From an uncultured Verrucomicrobiota bacterium (GTDB lineage: Bacteria > Verrucomicrobiota > Verrucomicrobiia > Chthoniobacterales > SZAS-18): a stretch of DNA of 9,498 nt. The notes under the pieces are model-generated. The model had not been told where the DNA came from and ran no database searches. It saw only the letters and a program-made list of their open reading frames with translations. Made by a program: the position numbers and the translations under genes. Location: contig CALMVM010000573.1 of NCBI GenBank assembly GCA_937873255.1, positions 5,160 to 14,657 of the forward strand, read 5' to 3'. This document shows, piece by piece, positions 1 to 7,946 of the stretch (position 1 is the stretch's first letter; every line of letters starts with the position of its first letter).

Positions 1-1435
1 GGCAGATCGCCAGCCCCAAGCCGGTGCCGCCGTGCCGGCGCGTGACCGACGCATCGACCTGGCTTAACGCCTGAAATAAACGGTTCATACGATCCTCCGG
101 GATGCCCGGTCCGGTGTCACGCACCTCGAATTGGAGCCGCACCCATTCTTGGTGGGCGGATGGGCCAGTTGCCAGTTCACGCAGATACCCGGCCGCGGTG
201 GGAACGTCTTCCCCGGAAGCCCGCTCGCCGGAGACTTCGACGACCACTTCGCCCTTCTCGGTAAACTTCAGCGCGTTGCCCACCAGATTGATGAGGACCT
301 GGCGCAAGCGCGTCGGATCGCTGACGATTGCGCCGGGCACCTGTGAACCGTAGAGGTAGGCAAGATCGATGTTTTTCTCCGCCGAGCGGGCTGCGAAAAC
401 GTCGAGGACCTCTTCCAGACAGGGGATCAAATCGAAGGTGAGGTGTTCGAGTTCCATCGAACCGGACTCGATCTTGGAGAAGTCGAGGATCTCGTTGATG
501 ACGGTCATCAGGTTGTCGCCGCTCTGGCGGATCGTTTCGACGAAGCCGACCTGTTCCTCGCGCAAATCGGTGTCGAGCAGGAGGCTGGTCATGCCGATGA
601 CGCCGTTCATGGGCGTGAGGATCTCGTTGCTCATCTTCTCCATGAACTCGCTCTTGGCGACGTTGGCGGCGTCTGCCTTCTGCATGGCGACCTGGAGCTC
701 GCGGTTGGCTTTGGCAAGTTCACCGGTGCGCTCGGCGACGGCTCGTTCGATGCGCTCGTGGGTCAACTGCGATTCCGCCTGCCGGAGGGCGATACGGCGC
801 ATCTCCAGCAGACTCTGGTGGCACATGATGGACAGAAAGATATCCTCGAACAGCACCCAGCCGGCGTGTTCGATCCAGCGGTAGTAGCCAGGCAGGACCG
901 ACCCGAAGATGGATTGCGGCCAGTACACGCCGCGCAGGAGATGATCCGCGGCGGTCACCAGCGTGGCCGTGGCCAGTACGCGCCAGTCCCGGTAGAAGGC
1001 CAGGAAGGCCAACGAGCCGAAGATGTGGAAGTGCGTTTCGATGCGCCCGCCGCTGAGATGGATGAACAGCGCCGAAGCAAGCATCTCGGAGGCCGCGATG
1101 ACGTGGCGCGTCATCGCGTGCCCCGGATGCGTGAACACGAGCAGCACGGGAAAAGCGGCGATGGCTCCCCCGAGGAAGATCGCGGCGAGCACGTGGAGGT
1201 GCACGGAACTCACCGCTCCGATCCAGGTGTGAGGAGTCACCCACAAAGCCACCCCGATACCGGCGAGCCATTGCACCACCATCAAACCGGCGAACATCCG
1301 ATCCGTCCGCTTCCAGGCACGCAGACGTTCGCTCCGGAAAAAATTGTCCGCCAGTTGCCTGAGGTGCGCCGGTTCTGCTTCGCCTTCGGAAAAGGAGAAT
1401 CTGAAGGCAGCGCGGATTTGCGCGAGCGAGATCAT
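1..1435 (-). CDS. Membrane histidine kinase (likely hybrid), C-terminus outside window, phosphoacceptor His replaced by Asn
   Basis: The first 478 residues are open with no frameshift; the 3' end lies beyond the left edge. Residues 47-206 are hydrophobic, with about five or six membrane segments. They are rich in histidine (HLH at 79-81, HFH at 135-137, plus H103, H106, H111, H126 and H165), which resembles a membrane module seen in other hybrid kinases and chemoreceptors. A helical linker (207-262) leads to a HisKA domain (263-330), then an HATPase domain with N-box ([15 protein letters not shown], 377-391), G1 (DTGPGIP, 440-446) and G2 (GTGLGLAI). The H-box reads [15 protein letters not shown], so Asn270 sits where the phosphorylated His belongs and Leu273 replaces the usual Arg. 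The F-box has Leu for Phe (LFQALSQVD). A receiver domain would be expected past the edge but cannot be seen. The start ATG overlaps the stop of the RedB-like gene (ATGA), with no ribosome binding site visible, so translational coupling is likely. The kinase-family call is certain; whether it has catalytic output is open. Confidence 0.93.
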   Translation of the reverse strand, partial: MISLAQIRAAFRFSFSEGEAEPAHLRQLADNFFRSERLRAWKRTDRMFAGLMVVQWLAGIGVALWVTPHTWIGAVSSVHLHVLAAIFLGGAIAAFPVLLVFTHPGHAMTRHVIAASEMLASALFIHLSGGRIETHFHIFGSLAFLAFYRDWRVLATATLVTAADHLLRGVYWPQSIFGSVLPGYYRWIEHAGWVLFEDIFLSIMCHQSLLEMRRIALRQAESQLTHERIERAVAERTGELAKANRELQVAMQKADAANVAKSEFMEKMSNEILTPMNGVIGMTSLLLDTDLREEQVGFVETIRQSGDNLMTVINEILDFSKIESGSMELEHLTFDLIPCLEEVLDVFAARSAEKNIDLAYLYGSQVPGAIVSDPTRLRQVLINLVGNALKFTEKGEVVVEVSGERASGEDVPTAAGYLRELATGPSAHQEWVRLQFEVRDTGPGIPEDRMNRLFQALSQVDASVTRRHGGTGLGLAIC

Positions 1436-2109
1436 GGTTGAATTGGAGAAGCGGGCGGTTCCAAAAGGGGGCAGCCGAAGACCGGCGTGTGGTCCGCCGG
1501 CGAATGGCCTCGGAGGACCAGGCCGACGACCGCCGAACGTCCAGGATTGTCGCCTTCGTGGCCACGGGAGGGAGTGATGCCCCCGCTGAAGACCAATTCA
1601 CCCGAGGGTCGGTACAGGAGAACGTGGCCCGATCCTTTCACCCCGAAGCGGTTGGCCTCCACGCCGTCGCGGTCGGTGGTGACACGAACCCCCGGGATCG
1701 TCGCGGCTTCTTGCCACAACTCACCCTGCTCCCAATGTGGGCCTACTCCTTCGGGGAGAGTGAAAACGACGGTCGCCGCCACCTTGTGCGGAAGGCCGAC
1801 CATCAACTCGGCAAGTTCGTGCATGCTCGCCCGGGTGCAGGGACAATGCGGATGGATGAAGAGGATCAACGTCGGCACGTCTGGCGCCAGGGCCAGGGCG
1901 GAATGCGGCGGAAACGTCGGCTGGGCGGCAGCACCTGCGACCGGAGTCCATTCCTCTCGTGCAAGGCTGAAAAAGCCGGTTGTCAGGATGGCGATCCAGA
2001 CCAGGCCTGCAAACGGCACGAGCTTGCCGGGCGGACGAACCTTGGCGGGTCCACTGATCTGTAGGCCCTGTGCAAAGGGCGGGATGTCGCCGGAGGCGTT
2101 TGCGTTCAT
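1432..2109 (-). CDS. RedB-like membrane-anchored thioredoxin-fold protein
   Basis: A 225-residue protein. Residues 30-50 form one hydrophobic segment (signal anchor) preceded by basic residues, so the rest should face the periplasm. The fold core starts at [17 protein letters not shown], where Cys89-Pro-Cys91 takes the place of a CxxC thioredoxin site. Later come [18 protein letters not shown] (160-177), [13 protein letters not shown] (181-193) and a third cysteine in VFGCPL (Cys213). This matches the pattern I recall for proteins annotated RedB or thiol-disulfide isomerase-like beside hybrid kinases; the exact reaction is not known to me. The frame stays open upstream to 2388, but that stretch (many Pro, Arg and Cys, low complexity) looks non-coding. 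ATG at 2109 is the first start that places the anchor near the N-terminus. There is no strong Shine-Dalgarno; an AGGA lies 16 bases upstream. The stop overlaps the start of the downstream kinase, so the two are probably co-translated, with the RedB-like protein acting as a partner or redox input for the sensor. Confidence 0.8.
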   Translation of the reverse strand: MNANASGDIPPFAQGLQISGPAKVRPPGKLVPFAGLVWIAILTTGFFSLAREEWTPVAGAAAQPTFPPHSALALAPDVPTLILFIHPHCPCTRASMHELAELMVGLPHKVAATVVFTLPEGVGPHWEQGELWQEAATIPGVRVTTDRDGVEANRFGVKGSGHVLLYRPSGELVFSGGITPSRGHEGDNPGRSAVVGLVLRGHSPADHTPVFGCPLLEPPASPIQP

Positions 2110-2490
2110 GATTCGGTCAACGACATCCTGAGTGTAGGCATCTCCGATGCACGCCCGGAACGAGTGCGAGAGGATTGATCGTTCTTGACCCCGTGGGTGC
2201 GGAGGTGGAATTGAAGGTGGTTCGATCCGGCAGGGGAACGAGAGGAACCGGTTGGTGCAGGTTGCTGGGTGGTTGCACGTCAAATGCTCCCAAGGAAGAG
2301 TACCCGAACCTTCAATAGCATGAACTGGTCTAGAGCCGCTGGGGTCAATCCCTGTCAAGCATCGGAGTCTTGACCTCATCGAACTCATGCCGGCCAGAAC
2401 GCGCTGATGGCGGCACCGGACATGGGCGATCCATCGGCGGCCGGCCCGCAGCCTGGACGGGAGGCGGTGCCACGGCAGCTTTCCAAACGG
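2110..2490. other. Intergenic region between the RedB-like gene and the hybrid kinase
   Basis: 381 bases without a convincing gene. The RedB-like frame stays open through most of it, but the implied peptide has no recognisable domain. On the minus strand there is a TTGACA at 2358-2353 with only a poor -10 (TCTAGA) 18 bases on. A TACACT lies just upstream of the RedB-like start, with no good -35. The region holds the GGTTG repeats listed separately. I saw no terminator with a U-tract after the hybrid kinase stop at 2491. Confidence 0.6.
2250..2275. promoter_or_regulatory. Three GGTTG direct repeats at helical-turn spacing
   Basis: GGTTG occurs at 2250-2254, 2260-2264 and 2271-2275, with starts 10 and 11 bases apart (CAACC as read toward the RedB-like gene). 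The left copy overlaps the palindrome AACCGGTT (2246-2253). The array lies 141-166 bases upstream of the RedB-like ATG. Repeats phased at one helical turn are typical of response-regulator binding sites, so this is a candidate operator. That function is inferred from spacing only. Confidence 0.3.
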
Positions 2491-5301
2491 CTACCTTGCG
2501 TGCAACGCCTCGTCGATGGCGCGCAGAAAAACCGCGATGTCCAAGGGCTTGGTCAGGTAAGCCCTGGCCCCGAGATCGAGCAGCCGCTTGGGCTGGTCGT
2601 TCGTGGCGTCCGCGCTGACCATGATCACCGGGATGTCCCGGGTTTGCTGGTCCGCCTGGAGCTGTGCGAGCAGCGCGTCCCCGGCCAGGTCGGGCAGTTG
2701 CAGGTCGAGCAGGATCAGATCAGGGCGGCGCTGGCGGGCCAGGTCCAGCCCGACGCGGCCGTCCATGGCTCCGAGCATCCGGACGTTGGGCCGCAGGACT
2801 TCGAGTGTTTGCTCGACCAGGGCGATGTTGGAAGGGTTGTCCTCGATGCAGAGCACGACCGGCCCCGCGGTGGCCACGACCTCCGGCCGGACGGGAGCGA
2901 GGTCTTCGGATCGGGGCGAGCGGGTGGAAATCGGCAGTTCGAAATAAAAGGTGGTCCCCTCCCCGAGGGTGCTCTCCACCCCGATGCAACCCTCCATCGC
3001 CTCGACCAGCCGTTTGGAAAGGGCCAGGCCGATGCCCGTGCCTTCCACCCGGCTCTTCTCGGCTCCCAGTCGCTCGAAAGGCGTGAAGAGTTTTCCCAGG
3101 TTCGCCGGATCGATGCCGGTTCCGGTGTCGCTGACCGACAGGCGCAAGTGTCCCTCGCGCGCCGCCGGTTCGCAAAGGATGCTCACCGAGCCGCCCGGCC
3201 GGTTGTACTTCACGGCGTTGGAGAGCAGGTTGAGCAGGACCTGGCTCAAACGTTGCCGGTCCGCCCACAAGGTCCGGTCACAACCACTGCCGTGGCAGTG
3301 TCCGATTTGCACCTTGTACTGGTCGGCCAGCGGCCGCAGGAGCGACACCGTGGCGCTGACCAGATCTTCCACCTGCACGGGGCCGGGCGTCAGTTCCATG
3401 TGGCCGCTCTCGATGCGGGCGATGTCGAGCACCTCGTTGATCAGGCCGAGCAGGTGCCGGCCGCCTTTGAGGATGTGCGAGACGTTCTCGTGCTGGCGGG
3501 AAGTTTGCACGCTCAATTCCAGCAACTGGGCAAAACCGAGGATGGCGTTCATGGGAGTGCGCAACTCATGGCTCATGCGCGAGAGAAACTCGCTCTTGGC
3601 GAGGTTCGCACGCTCCGCCTCTTCCTTGGCCTGCTGGAGGGCATTGGCGGCTTGCCGCATCGCCGTGACCTCGCGCACGATCCCGATGACGCCCAATAGG
3701 TTGCCCGCAGCATCTCGATAAGGGCTCTTGGTGCTCTCGAACACATGCTCGACCCCGTTGATCACGTCCCGCGACTCGGTCGTCATGGGCCGATCCAGCC
3801 GCATGACTTCCTGGTCGTAGGCCTGGATTTGCCGGGTTTCCTCCGGCGGGAAAAAAGCGCTGTCGTCTTTGCCGATCACCTCCGCAGGGGTGCGGTTGAG
3901 GATCCTGGCCCCGGCCGGATTGATCAGCAGATAACGGCTCTGCCGGTCCTTGAGGAAAATGATGTTGTCGGTGCCGTCGATCACCGAACTGAGCAGATGG
4001 TCGTGGTCCTCGATCTGTTTTTGCACGCGGCGGCGCTCGGTGATGTCGCGCTGCACGCTGACCCAGTGCGTGTACCACCCCTTTTCGTTGGCGACGGGCA
4101 CGATGTTCAACTCCACCCAGAACTCGCTGCCGTCCTTGCGGTAGTTGAGCAGTTCCACGCGCACGGGCTTCCAGCGTTTGAGCGCCTTCCGGATCTTGGC
4201 CTTGGCTTCCGGGCTGGTGTCCGGTCCCTGGAGCATGCGCGGCGTCTGGCCCAGCGCCTCCTCGGACGTGTAGCCTGTCGCGGTGGTGAACGCCTGGTTG
4301 ACGTAGATGATGCGCGGACCATCGCCTTCCACCGGCTCGGCCTCCGTGATGACGATGGCGTCGTTGGCGTGCCTGACCGAGCTTTCGAGCATGCGGAGCT
4401 GGTTTTCCACGGCCTGGCGGGCGGAGATGTCGCGGATGTAGCCGGTGAACATCGGAGGGCCAGCTGCCGCGATGCGCGTGATCGTCAGTTCCACGGGGAA
4501 CTCCCGTCCATCGGCGCGCACGGCCGAAAGCTCCAGGCGCTTGTTGAGCGCGGGGCCTTCGCCGGTGGCCAGGACATGCCCCATGCCGCAGCGGTGCGCC
4601 TCACGAGAGGCGGGCGGGATGATCAACCCGGTTAGTTCTCGTCCCACCGCCTGCGCGGCCGGGTAGCCGAACATGGTCTCCGCCGCCCGGTTGAGTTCGA
4701 TCACGACTCCATGGTGGTCGATGGTAAAGATGCCATCGAGCGCCGCGTCGAGCACGGCTTGCTTGTGCGCCTCGGCGTGCTGGCGCTCGGCGACTTCCGC
4801 GGCCATCTGCTGCGTGGTGCGGCGTGCCTCCAGAGCGTCCATCACCATGGCGGCCAGCCCACGGAGGTCCGCCATCTGCGTCGGGCTGAACTGCCGGGGC
4901 ACGTGGCCGAAGAGGCAAAAAGTGCCGATGCGGAGTCCTTCGGCGTTGATGAGCGGCGCGCCGGCGTAGAAACGCAGGAATGGCTCGCCCACGACGAAGG
5001 AAGCATGGGCAAAGCGCGCGTCCAACGTGGCGTCGGGCACGACGAACACCTCGTCCTGCTGGATCGCGTAGCTGCAAAAAGCCCCATCGCGTTCGACCTG
5101 GTTGGCCGGCAGCCCCGCGCAGGACTTGAACCACAGCCGCTCCCGGTCCACCAGGGACACCACCGCGATGGGTACCTCGAAGAGGCGGGTTGCCAAGGCG
5201 GTGAAACGATCAAAGCCCGCCTCCGCCGGGGTGTCCAACACGGAATAGCGGTTGAGGGCGGCCAGGCGCAGGTCTTCGACTAAGGGGGCAGGATGGGACA
5301 T
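2491..5301 (-). CDS. Soluble hybrid histidine kinase: GAF-PAS-PAS-PAS-HisKA-HATPase-REC
   Basis: 936 residues from ATG at 5301. Domains: GAF (about 15-160), PAS1 (179-294), PAS2 (304-421), PAS3 (431-546), a short coiled coil, HisKA (568-634) with SRMSHELRTPMNAILGF and phosphoacceptor His578, HATPase (679-790) with N-box QVLLNLLSNAVKYN, G1 DTGTGID and G2 GTGIGLAL, then a receiver (814-934) with acidic Asp821, phosphoacceptor Asp866, Ser896 and Lys918. All phosphorelay residues are present, so it should autophosphorylate and pass phosphate to its own receiver. There is no membrane segment or signal peptide, so it is cytosolic. PAS2 has a LOV-like GQTPRMLQG, but Pro354 stands where LOV proteins have the flavin-binding Cys, so light sensing by that route is not expected. 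The frame extends upstream to a TTG at 5349. ATG 5301 was preferred because it starts the usual region just before the GAF domain, though an AGGAGG lies about 30 bases upstream of it. No phosphotransfer or response regulator partner is encoded next to it. Confidence 0.95.
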   Translation of the reverse strand: MSHPAPLVEDLRLAALNRYSVLDTPAEAGFDRFTALATRLFEVPIAVVSLVDRERLWFKSCAGLPANQVERDGAFCSYAIQQDEVFVVPDATLDARFAHASFVVGEPFLRFYAGAPLINAEGLRIGTFCLFGHVPRQFSPTQMADLRGLAAMVMDALEARRTTQQMAAEVAERQHAEAHKQAVLDAALDGIFTIDHHGVVIELNRAAETMFGYPAAQAVGRELTGLIIPPASREAHRCGMGHVLATGEGPALNKRLELSAVRADGREFPVELTITRIAAAGPPMFTGYIRDISARQAVENQLRMLESSVRHANDAIVITEAEPVEGDGPRIIYVNQAFTTATGYTSEEALGQTPRMLQGPDTSPEAKAKIRKALKRWKPVRVELLNYRKDGSEFWVELNIVPVANEKGWYTHWVSVQRDITERRRVQKQIEDHDHLLSSVIDGTDNIIFLKDRQSRYLLINPAGARILNRTPAEVIGKDDSAFFPPEETRQIQAYDQEVMRLDRPMTTESRDVINGVEHVFESTKSPYRDAAGNLLGVIGIVREVTAMRQAANALQQAKEEAERANLAKSEFLSRMSHELRTPMNAILGFAQLLELSVQTSRQHENVSHILKGGRHLLGLINEVLDIARIESGHMELTPGPVQVEDLVSATVSLLRPLADQYKVQIGHCHGSGCDRTLWADRQRLSQVLLNLLSNAVKYNRPGGSVSILCEPAAREGHLRLSVSDTGTGIDPANLGKLFTPFERLGAEKSRVEGTGIGLALSKRLVEAMEGCIGVESTLGEGTTFYFELPISTRSPRSEDLAPVRPEVVATAGPVVLCIEDNPSNIALVEQTLEVLRPNVRMLGAMDGRVGLDLARQRRPDLILLDLQLPDLAGDALLAQLQADQQTRDIPVIMVSADATNDQPKRLLDLGARAYLTKPLDIAVFLRAIDEALHAR

Positions 5302-5864
5302 GGAAACGACTCTTTTGAGCAGGTTCCAAGCCTCCTGCCGGTGGGGCAAAGAGGGTAGAAATTGAAGTTTGGGTGAAGTGAATCTGCTCTTGGGTTACAA
5401 GCAGCGGTCCTTTAACATTTTGTGCGAGACCAAAGATCGTTGCGGACAACGGCTCAACGCCCCTTTTTCTCGGTTGCCTTGTCGGCTGGATCAAACGGTT
5501 CGACCCCAACGTGCCGGAGGGGGCCATGCACGGCAAGGCACGTCCGTCAGCTGGCGGCACGGAGGAATCGCACAAACCTCCGTTGGTGAAATTCGTCCGA
5601 GGGAGGATGCCTTGCCGCCGGTCAACCGGGCGCTGACCAGTCGCCGGGCTTCACTTTTGCCATCTTGGCAGTCCGCACTCAAGCATTTGATAGACAGCCG
5701 CTTGCCATTGCGGCGTGAGGCCGCGTAAATCCTCGGTTCCTGATGAGCCGGAAAGACTCTACTGGCCACTCTTTTGAAAAATGCTTGGCGACAAGATCAA
5801 GGTCAGTCCGTGTCTGTTAGCCCCACCACAGACACAGCGGTGTCGGGACTATCACCCAGAGAGT
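5302..5864. other. Long intergenic region, no convincing gene
   Basis: About 560 bases that look less GC-rich than the flanking genes. Open frames of 92-121 codons cross it on both strands, but they overlap one another, lack ribosome binding sites and show no domain. Short dyads are present: GCGGC-gtgag-GCCGC (5710-5724) and the imperfect palindrome CCGTCAGCTGGCGG. No tRNA cloverleaf could be built around the GGTTCGA at about 5499. A promoter for the hybrid kinase should lie at the left end, but no clear -35/-10 pair was found. Confidence 0.6.
5810..5835 (-). terminator. Hairpin downstream of the DUF4130 gene
   Basis: A perfect 8-bp inverted repeat, GTGTCTGT (5810-5817) and ACAGACAC (5828-5835), with a 10-base loop. 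It starts 29 bases past the DUF4130 stop and fits the 3' end of the radical SAM/DUF4130 transcript. No U-tract follows in the minus direction, so it may be a weak terminator or an RNA 3'-end stabiliser rather than a classic intrinsic terminator. Confidence 0.35.
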
Positions 5865-6683
5865 TCATTTACTGTCTCCGGGCGTCTGCTGCGCGTGGCT
5901 GCGGGCGAGCATGGTTTCCACGCGGCCGGGCGCTTGGCGGATGAGGTCCGGGATCAATTCGGCCTCGGGCAGGTTCTTCCAGTAGCGTTTGGGCATCTCC
6001 TTCTGCATCGCGTGGGTTTTCACGCGTGCCGGGTTGAAGATGTTCGCATAATACTGCCGCCAGAGCGGTTCGACGGCGTCGGCGTCCGGTGCCTCTGCAC
6101 GCGTGAGACCAGCAGTGAAGTGGAGGACTGCACCGTCCCAGTGCGCGCAACGGTCCGGCGTGAGGATCGACCAGCGCATGCTCGCAAAACGGTCCGTGAA
6201 AAAGGGCGCGTTCGCTTCCACGATGTAGTGCTCAGGTTCGAACCACGCGACATACCAGGCCTCGCCATCCTCGGCCGTCACGGTACGAAAGCGCACGAAG
6301 GCGCGCATCTTGTGCACGTCGCGGCGCACCGCTTTCTCCATCCGCACAAGCAGATGGATGTCAGGATCAACGGCAATGTTGAGCAGGTGCCCCTCGCCGT
6401 GGGTCAACCGGAAGAGAATTCGATAAAGGAGTGCCCAACGTTGCAAGTCACGATGGCAAGCCACCCGCCGGGCCATGTCGACAAACGCGCGCGGCACCCG
6501 GTGCTTGGCCGTTGGTAGCGCCGGCGCAGGGGCATCCATCGGGCCGTCGAACATCCCGAGTGCAGGTTGGGTGTCGTCGAGTTCCTGCCAGTGAATCTCA
6601 CCTGGCTCAACGTCAGCGAGCAAAGCGCGTCGTGCCGCCTGCTGCCAGGCGGTGAAATCGGGAGCGAAAGTAATTTGTTCCAC
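5865..6683 (-). CDS. DUF4130 (TIGR03915-type) DNA-metabolism protein, stand-alone form
   Basis: 272 residues from GTG at 6683, the first possible start after an in-frame TGA in the gap to the upstream gene. The body matches the family partnered with radical SAM proteins and uracil-DNA glycosylase domains. Signatures: FVDMARRVACHRDLQRW (67-83), LLYRILFRLTHGEG (85-98), a DPDIHLLVRMEKAVRRDVHKM block (about 106-126), AWFEPEHYIVEANAPFF (146-162), SILTPDRCAHWDG (172-184), LWRQYYANIFNPARVK (207-222) and KEMPKRYWKNLPEA (228-241). The protein ends soon after this block (QQTPGDSK) with no glycosylase domain. In other bacteria a UDG-like domain often follows in the same chain. Its biochemical role is not established; a DNA modification or repair function is inferred from its partners. 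It is encoded 42 bases after the radical SAM gene and surely shares its transcript. Confidence 0.9.
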   Translation of the reverse strand: MEQITFAPDFTAWQQAARRALLADVEPGEIHWQELDDTQPALGMFDGPMDAPAPALPTAKHRVPRAFVDMARRVACHRDLQRWALLYRILFRLTHGEGHLLNIAVDPDIHLLVRMEKAVRRDVHKMRAFVRFRTVTAEDGEAWYVAWFEPEHYIVEANAPFFTDRFASMRWSILTPDRCAHWDGAVLHFTAGLTRAEAPDADAVEPLWRQYYANIFNPARVKTHAMQKEMPKRYWKNLPEAELIPDLIRQAPGRVETMLARSHAQQTPGDSK

Positions 6684-6725
6684 GCGGTGGGATTTGCGTC
6701 GACGCCGGGGACCGGATTCTCAACT

Positions 6726-7934
6726 CTATGTCGTGGCCGGCACGAACAGATCGAGTTGCCGCTGTGCGGCCGGAAGCTGCGCCACCAGTTTGGGCACATG
6801 ATCCGCCGTGACGATGAAGGGCAGCGCCTTGGACAAGGGCACGCGCAGCTTCGTGAGGTCGGCGAGCGTGAGACGATGCCAGCGGCGCATGCCCAGGATG
6901 CGGTCCACGTTGCGCACACCCAGGCCCGGCACCCGCAAGAGCAGTTCGCGCGGCGCGCGGTTGAGGTCCACCGGGAAGCTCGCCACGTTGCGCACCGCCC
7001 CCGCGAGCTTGGGGTCAACGTCCAGCGGCAGGTCAGGCTGCGCCTCGCTGGTGATTTCCGCGACATCGAAGCCGTAGAAGCGCATGAGCCAATCGGCCTG
7101 ATAGAGCCGGTGTTCACGCACGAGCGGCGGTGCGATGAGCGGCAGCTTGCTCGATGCGCTCGGGATGGGGCTGAAGGCCGAATAGTACACACGGCGCAGC
7201 CGGTGCGCTCCGTAGAGTGTCGAAGCTTGGGCCAGGATCGCTCGGTCAGGGGTGGGGGTCGCGCCGACGATCATCTGCGTACTCTGCCCGCCGGGTGCAA
7301 AGCTCGGGGCTTTGACGCTTTCGCGCCGCTCCGCTTTGGACTGCTCGATCTTCTGCTGGATCACGGTCATCGACGTGCGGATGCGCCAGATGTTCTTCTC
7401 GGGGGCGAGCGTTTGCAGATCGGGCAGCTCCACGTTGATGCTGATCCGGTCCGCCCACCGGCCCGCCTCGGCGATGAGTTCGGGTGCCGCTTCCGGGATG
7501 GTCTTGAGGTGGATGTAGCCGCGGAAGCTGTGCTCGACGCGCAGGGTGCGTGCCACCTTGACGACCTGCTCCATTGTGTAGTCCGGGTTGCGAATGATGC
7601 CCGAACTCAGGAACAAGCCCTCGATGTAGTTGCGCCGGTAGAAGTCGAGCGTGAGTTGCACCACCTCGTCAGGCGTGAAGCGGGCGCGACGCACATCGCT
7701 GCTCTTGCGGTTGATGCAGTACAGGCAGTCGTAGATGCAGAAGTTGGTCAGCAGAATCTTGAGCAGCGACACGCAGCGGCCGTCGGGCGTGTAGGAGTGG
7801 CAGATGCCCGAGCCGGTGGTGGAACCGAGCCCCTTGCCGTCACGCGAGTGGCGCTTGTTCGAGCCGCTGCTCGCGCACGAGGCGTCGTACTTGGCGGCGT
7901 CGGCGAGGACGGCGAGCTTGGCGGCGAGATCCAT
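6726..7934 (-). CDS. Radical SAM putative DNA modification/repair protein (TIGR03916 family) with HhH domain
   Basis: 402 residues, the usual family length. The 4Fe-4S site is NFCIYDCLYC, a CX3CX2C with Cys66, Cys70 and Cys73 expected to hold the cluster that cleaves S-adenosylmethionine. Further cysteines sit at 20, 45 and 54. The radical SAM barrel continues through FLSSGI (108-113), GYIHLKTIP (139-147), RISINVELP (163-171), TQMIVGATP (219-227) and RVYYSAFSPIP (248-258). The C-terminus carries a helix-hairpin-helix, DLNRAPRELLLRVPGLGVRN (323-342), a fold that binds DNA backbone. Members are almost always paired with DUF4130 proteins, as here. Its substrate is unknown. ATG at 7934 has no Shine-Dalgarno (the bases just upstream are pyrimidine-rich), and the leader contains inverted repeats described separately. 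Confidence 0.93.
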   Translation of the reverse strand: MDLAAKLAVLADAAKYDASCASSGSNKRHSRDGKGLGSTTGSGICHSYTPDGRCVSLLKILLTNFCIYDCLYCINRKSSDVRRARFTPDEVVQLTLDFYRRNYIEGLFLSSGIIRNPDYTMEQVVKVARTLRVEHSFRGYIHLKTIPEAAPELIAEAGRWADRISINVELPDLQTLAPEKNIWRIRTSMTVIQQKIEQSKAERRESVKAPSFAPGGQSTQMIVGATPTPDRAILAQASTLYGAHRLRRVYYSAFSPIPSASSKLPLIAPPLVREHRLYQADWLMRFYGFDVAEITSEAQPDLPLDVDPKLAGAVRNVASFPVDLNRAPRELLLRVPGLGVRNVDRILGMRRWHRLTLADLTKLRVPLSKALPFIVTADHVPKLVAQLPAAQRQLDLFVPATT

Positions 7935-7946
7935 GGAGGAAGAAGT

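Noticed and set aside
720..1601. Minus-strand open frame of 293 codons overlapping the left kinase
   Set aside because: Out-of-frame shadow; the true frame gives membrane segments, HisKA and HATPase motifs.
2331..2358. Sigma-70-like promoter with TTGACA at 2358-2353 (minus)
   Set aside because: The -35 is good, but the best -10 at proper spacing (TCTAGA) matches only three of six positions, and it lies about 245 bases from the gene start.
2407..3699. Plus-strand open frame of 430 codons opposite the hybrid kinase
   Set aside because: Antisense shadow of the HisKA, HATPase and receiver coding region.
5490..5515. tRNA T-arm-like GGTTCGA
   Set aside because: The flanking bases do not form the T stem, and no acceptor, D or anticodon stems could be placed.
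5491..5769. Minus-strand open frame of 92 codons with a GTG start in the long intergenic region
   Set aside because: No ribosome binding site or domain, and it overlaps other equally plausible frames; covered instead as a possible repeat or RNA element.
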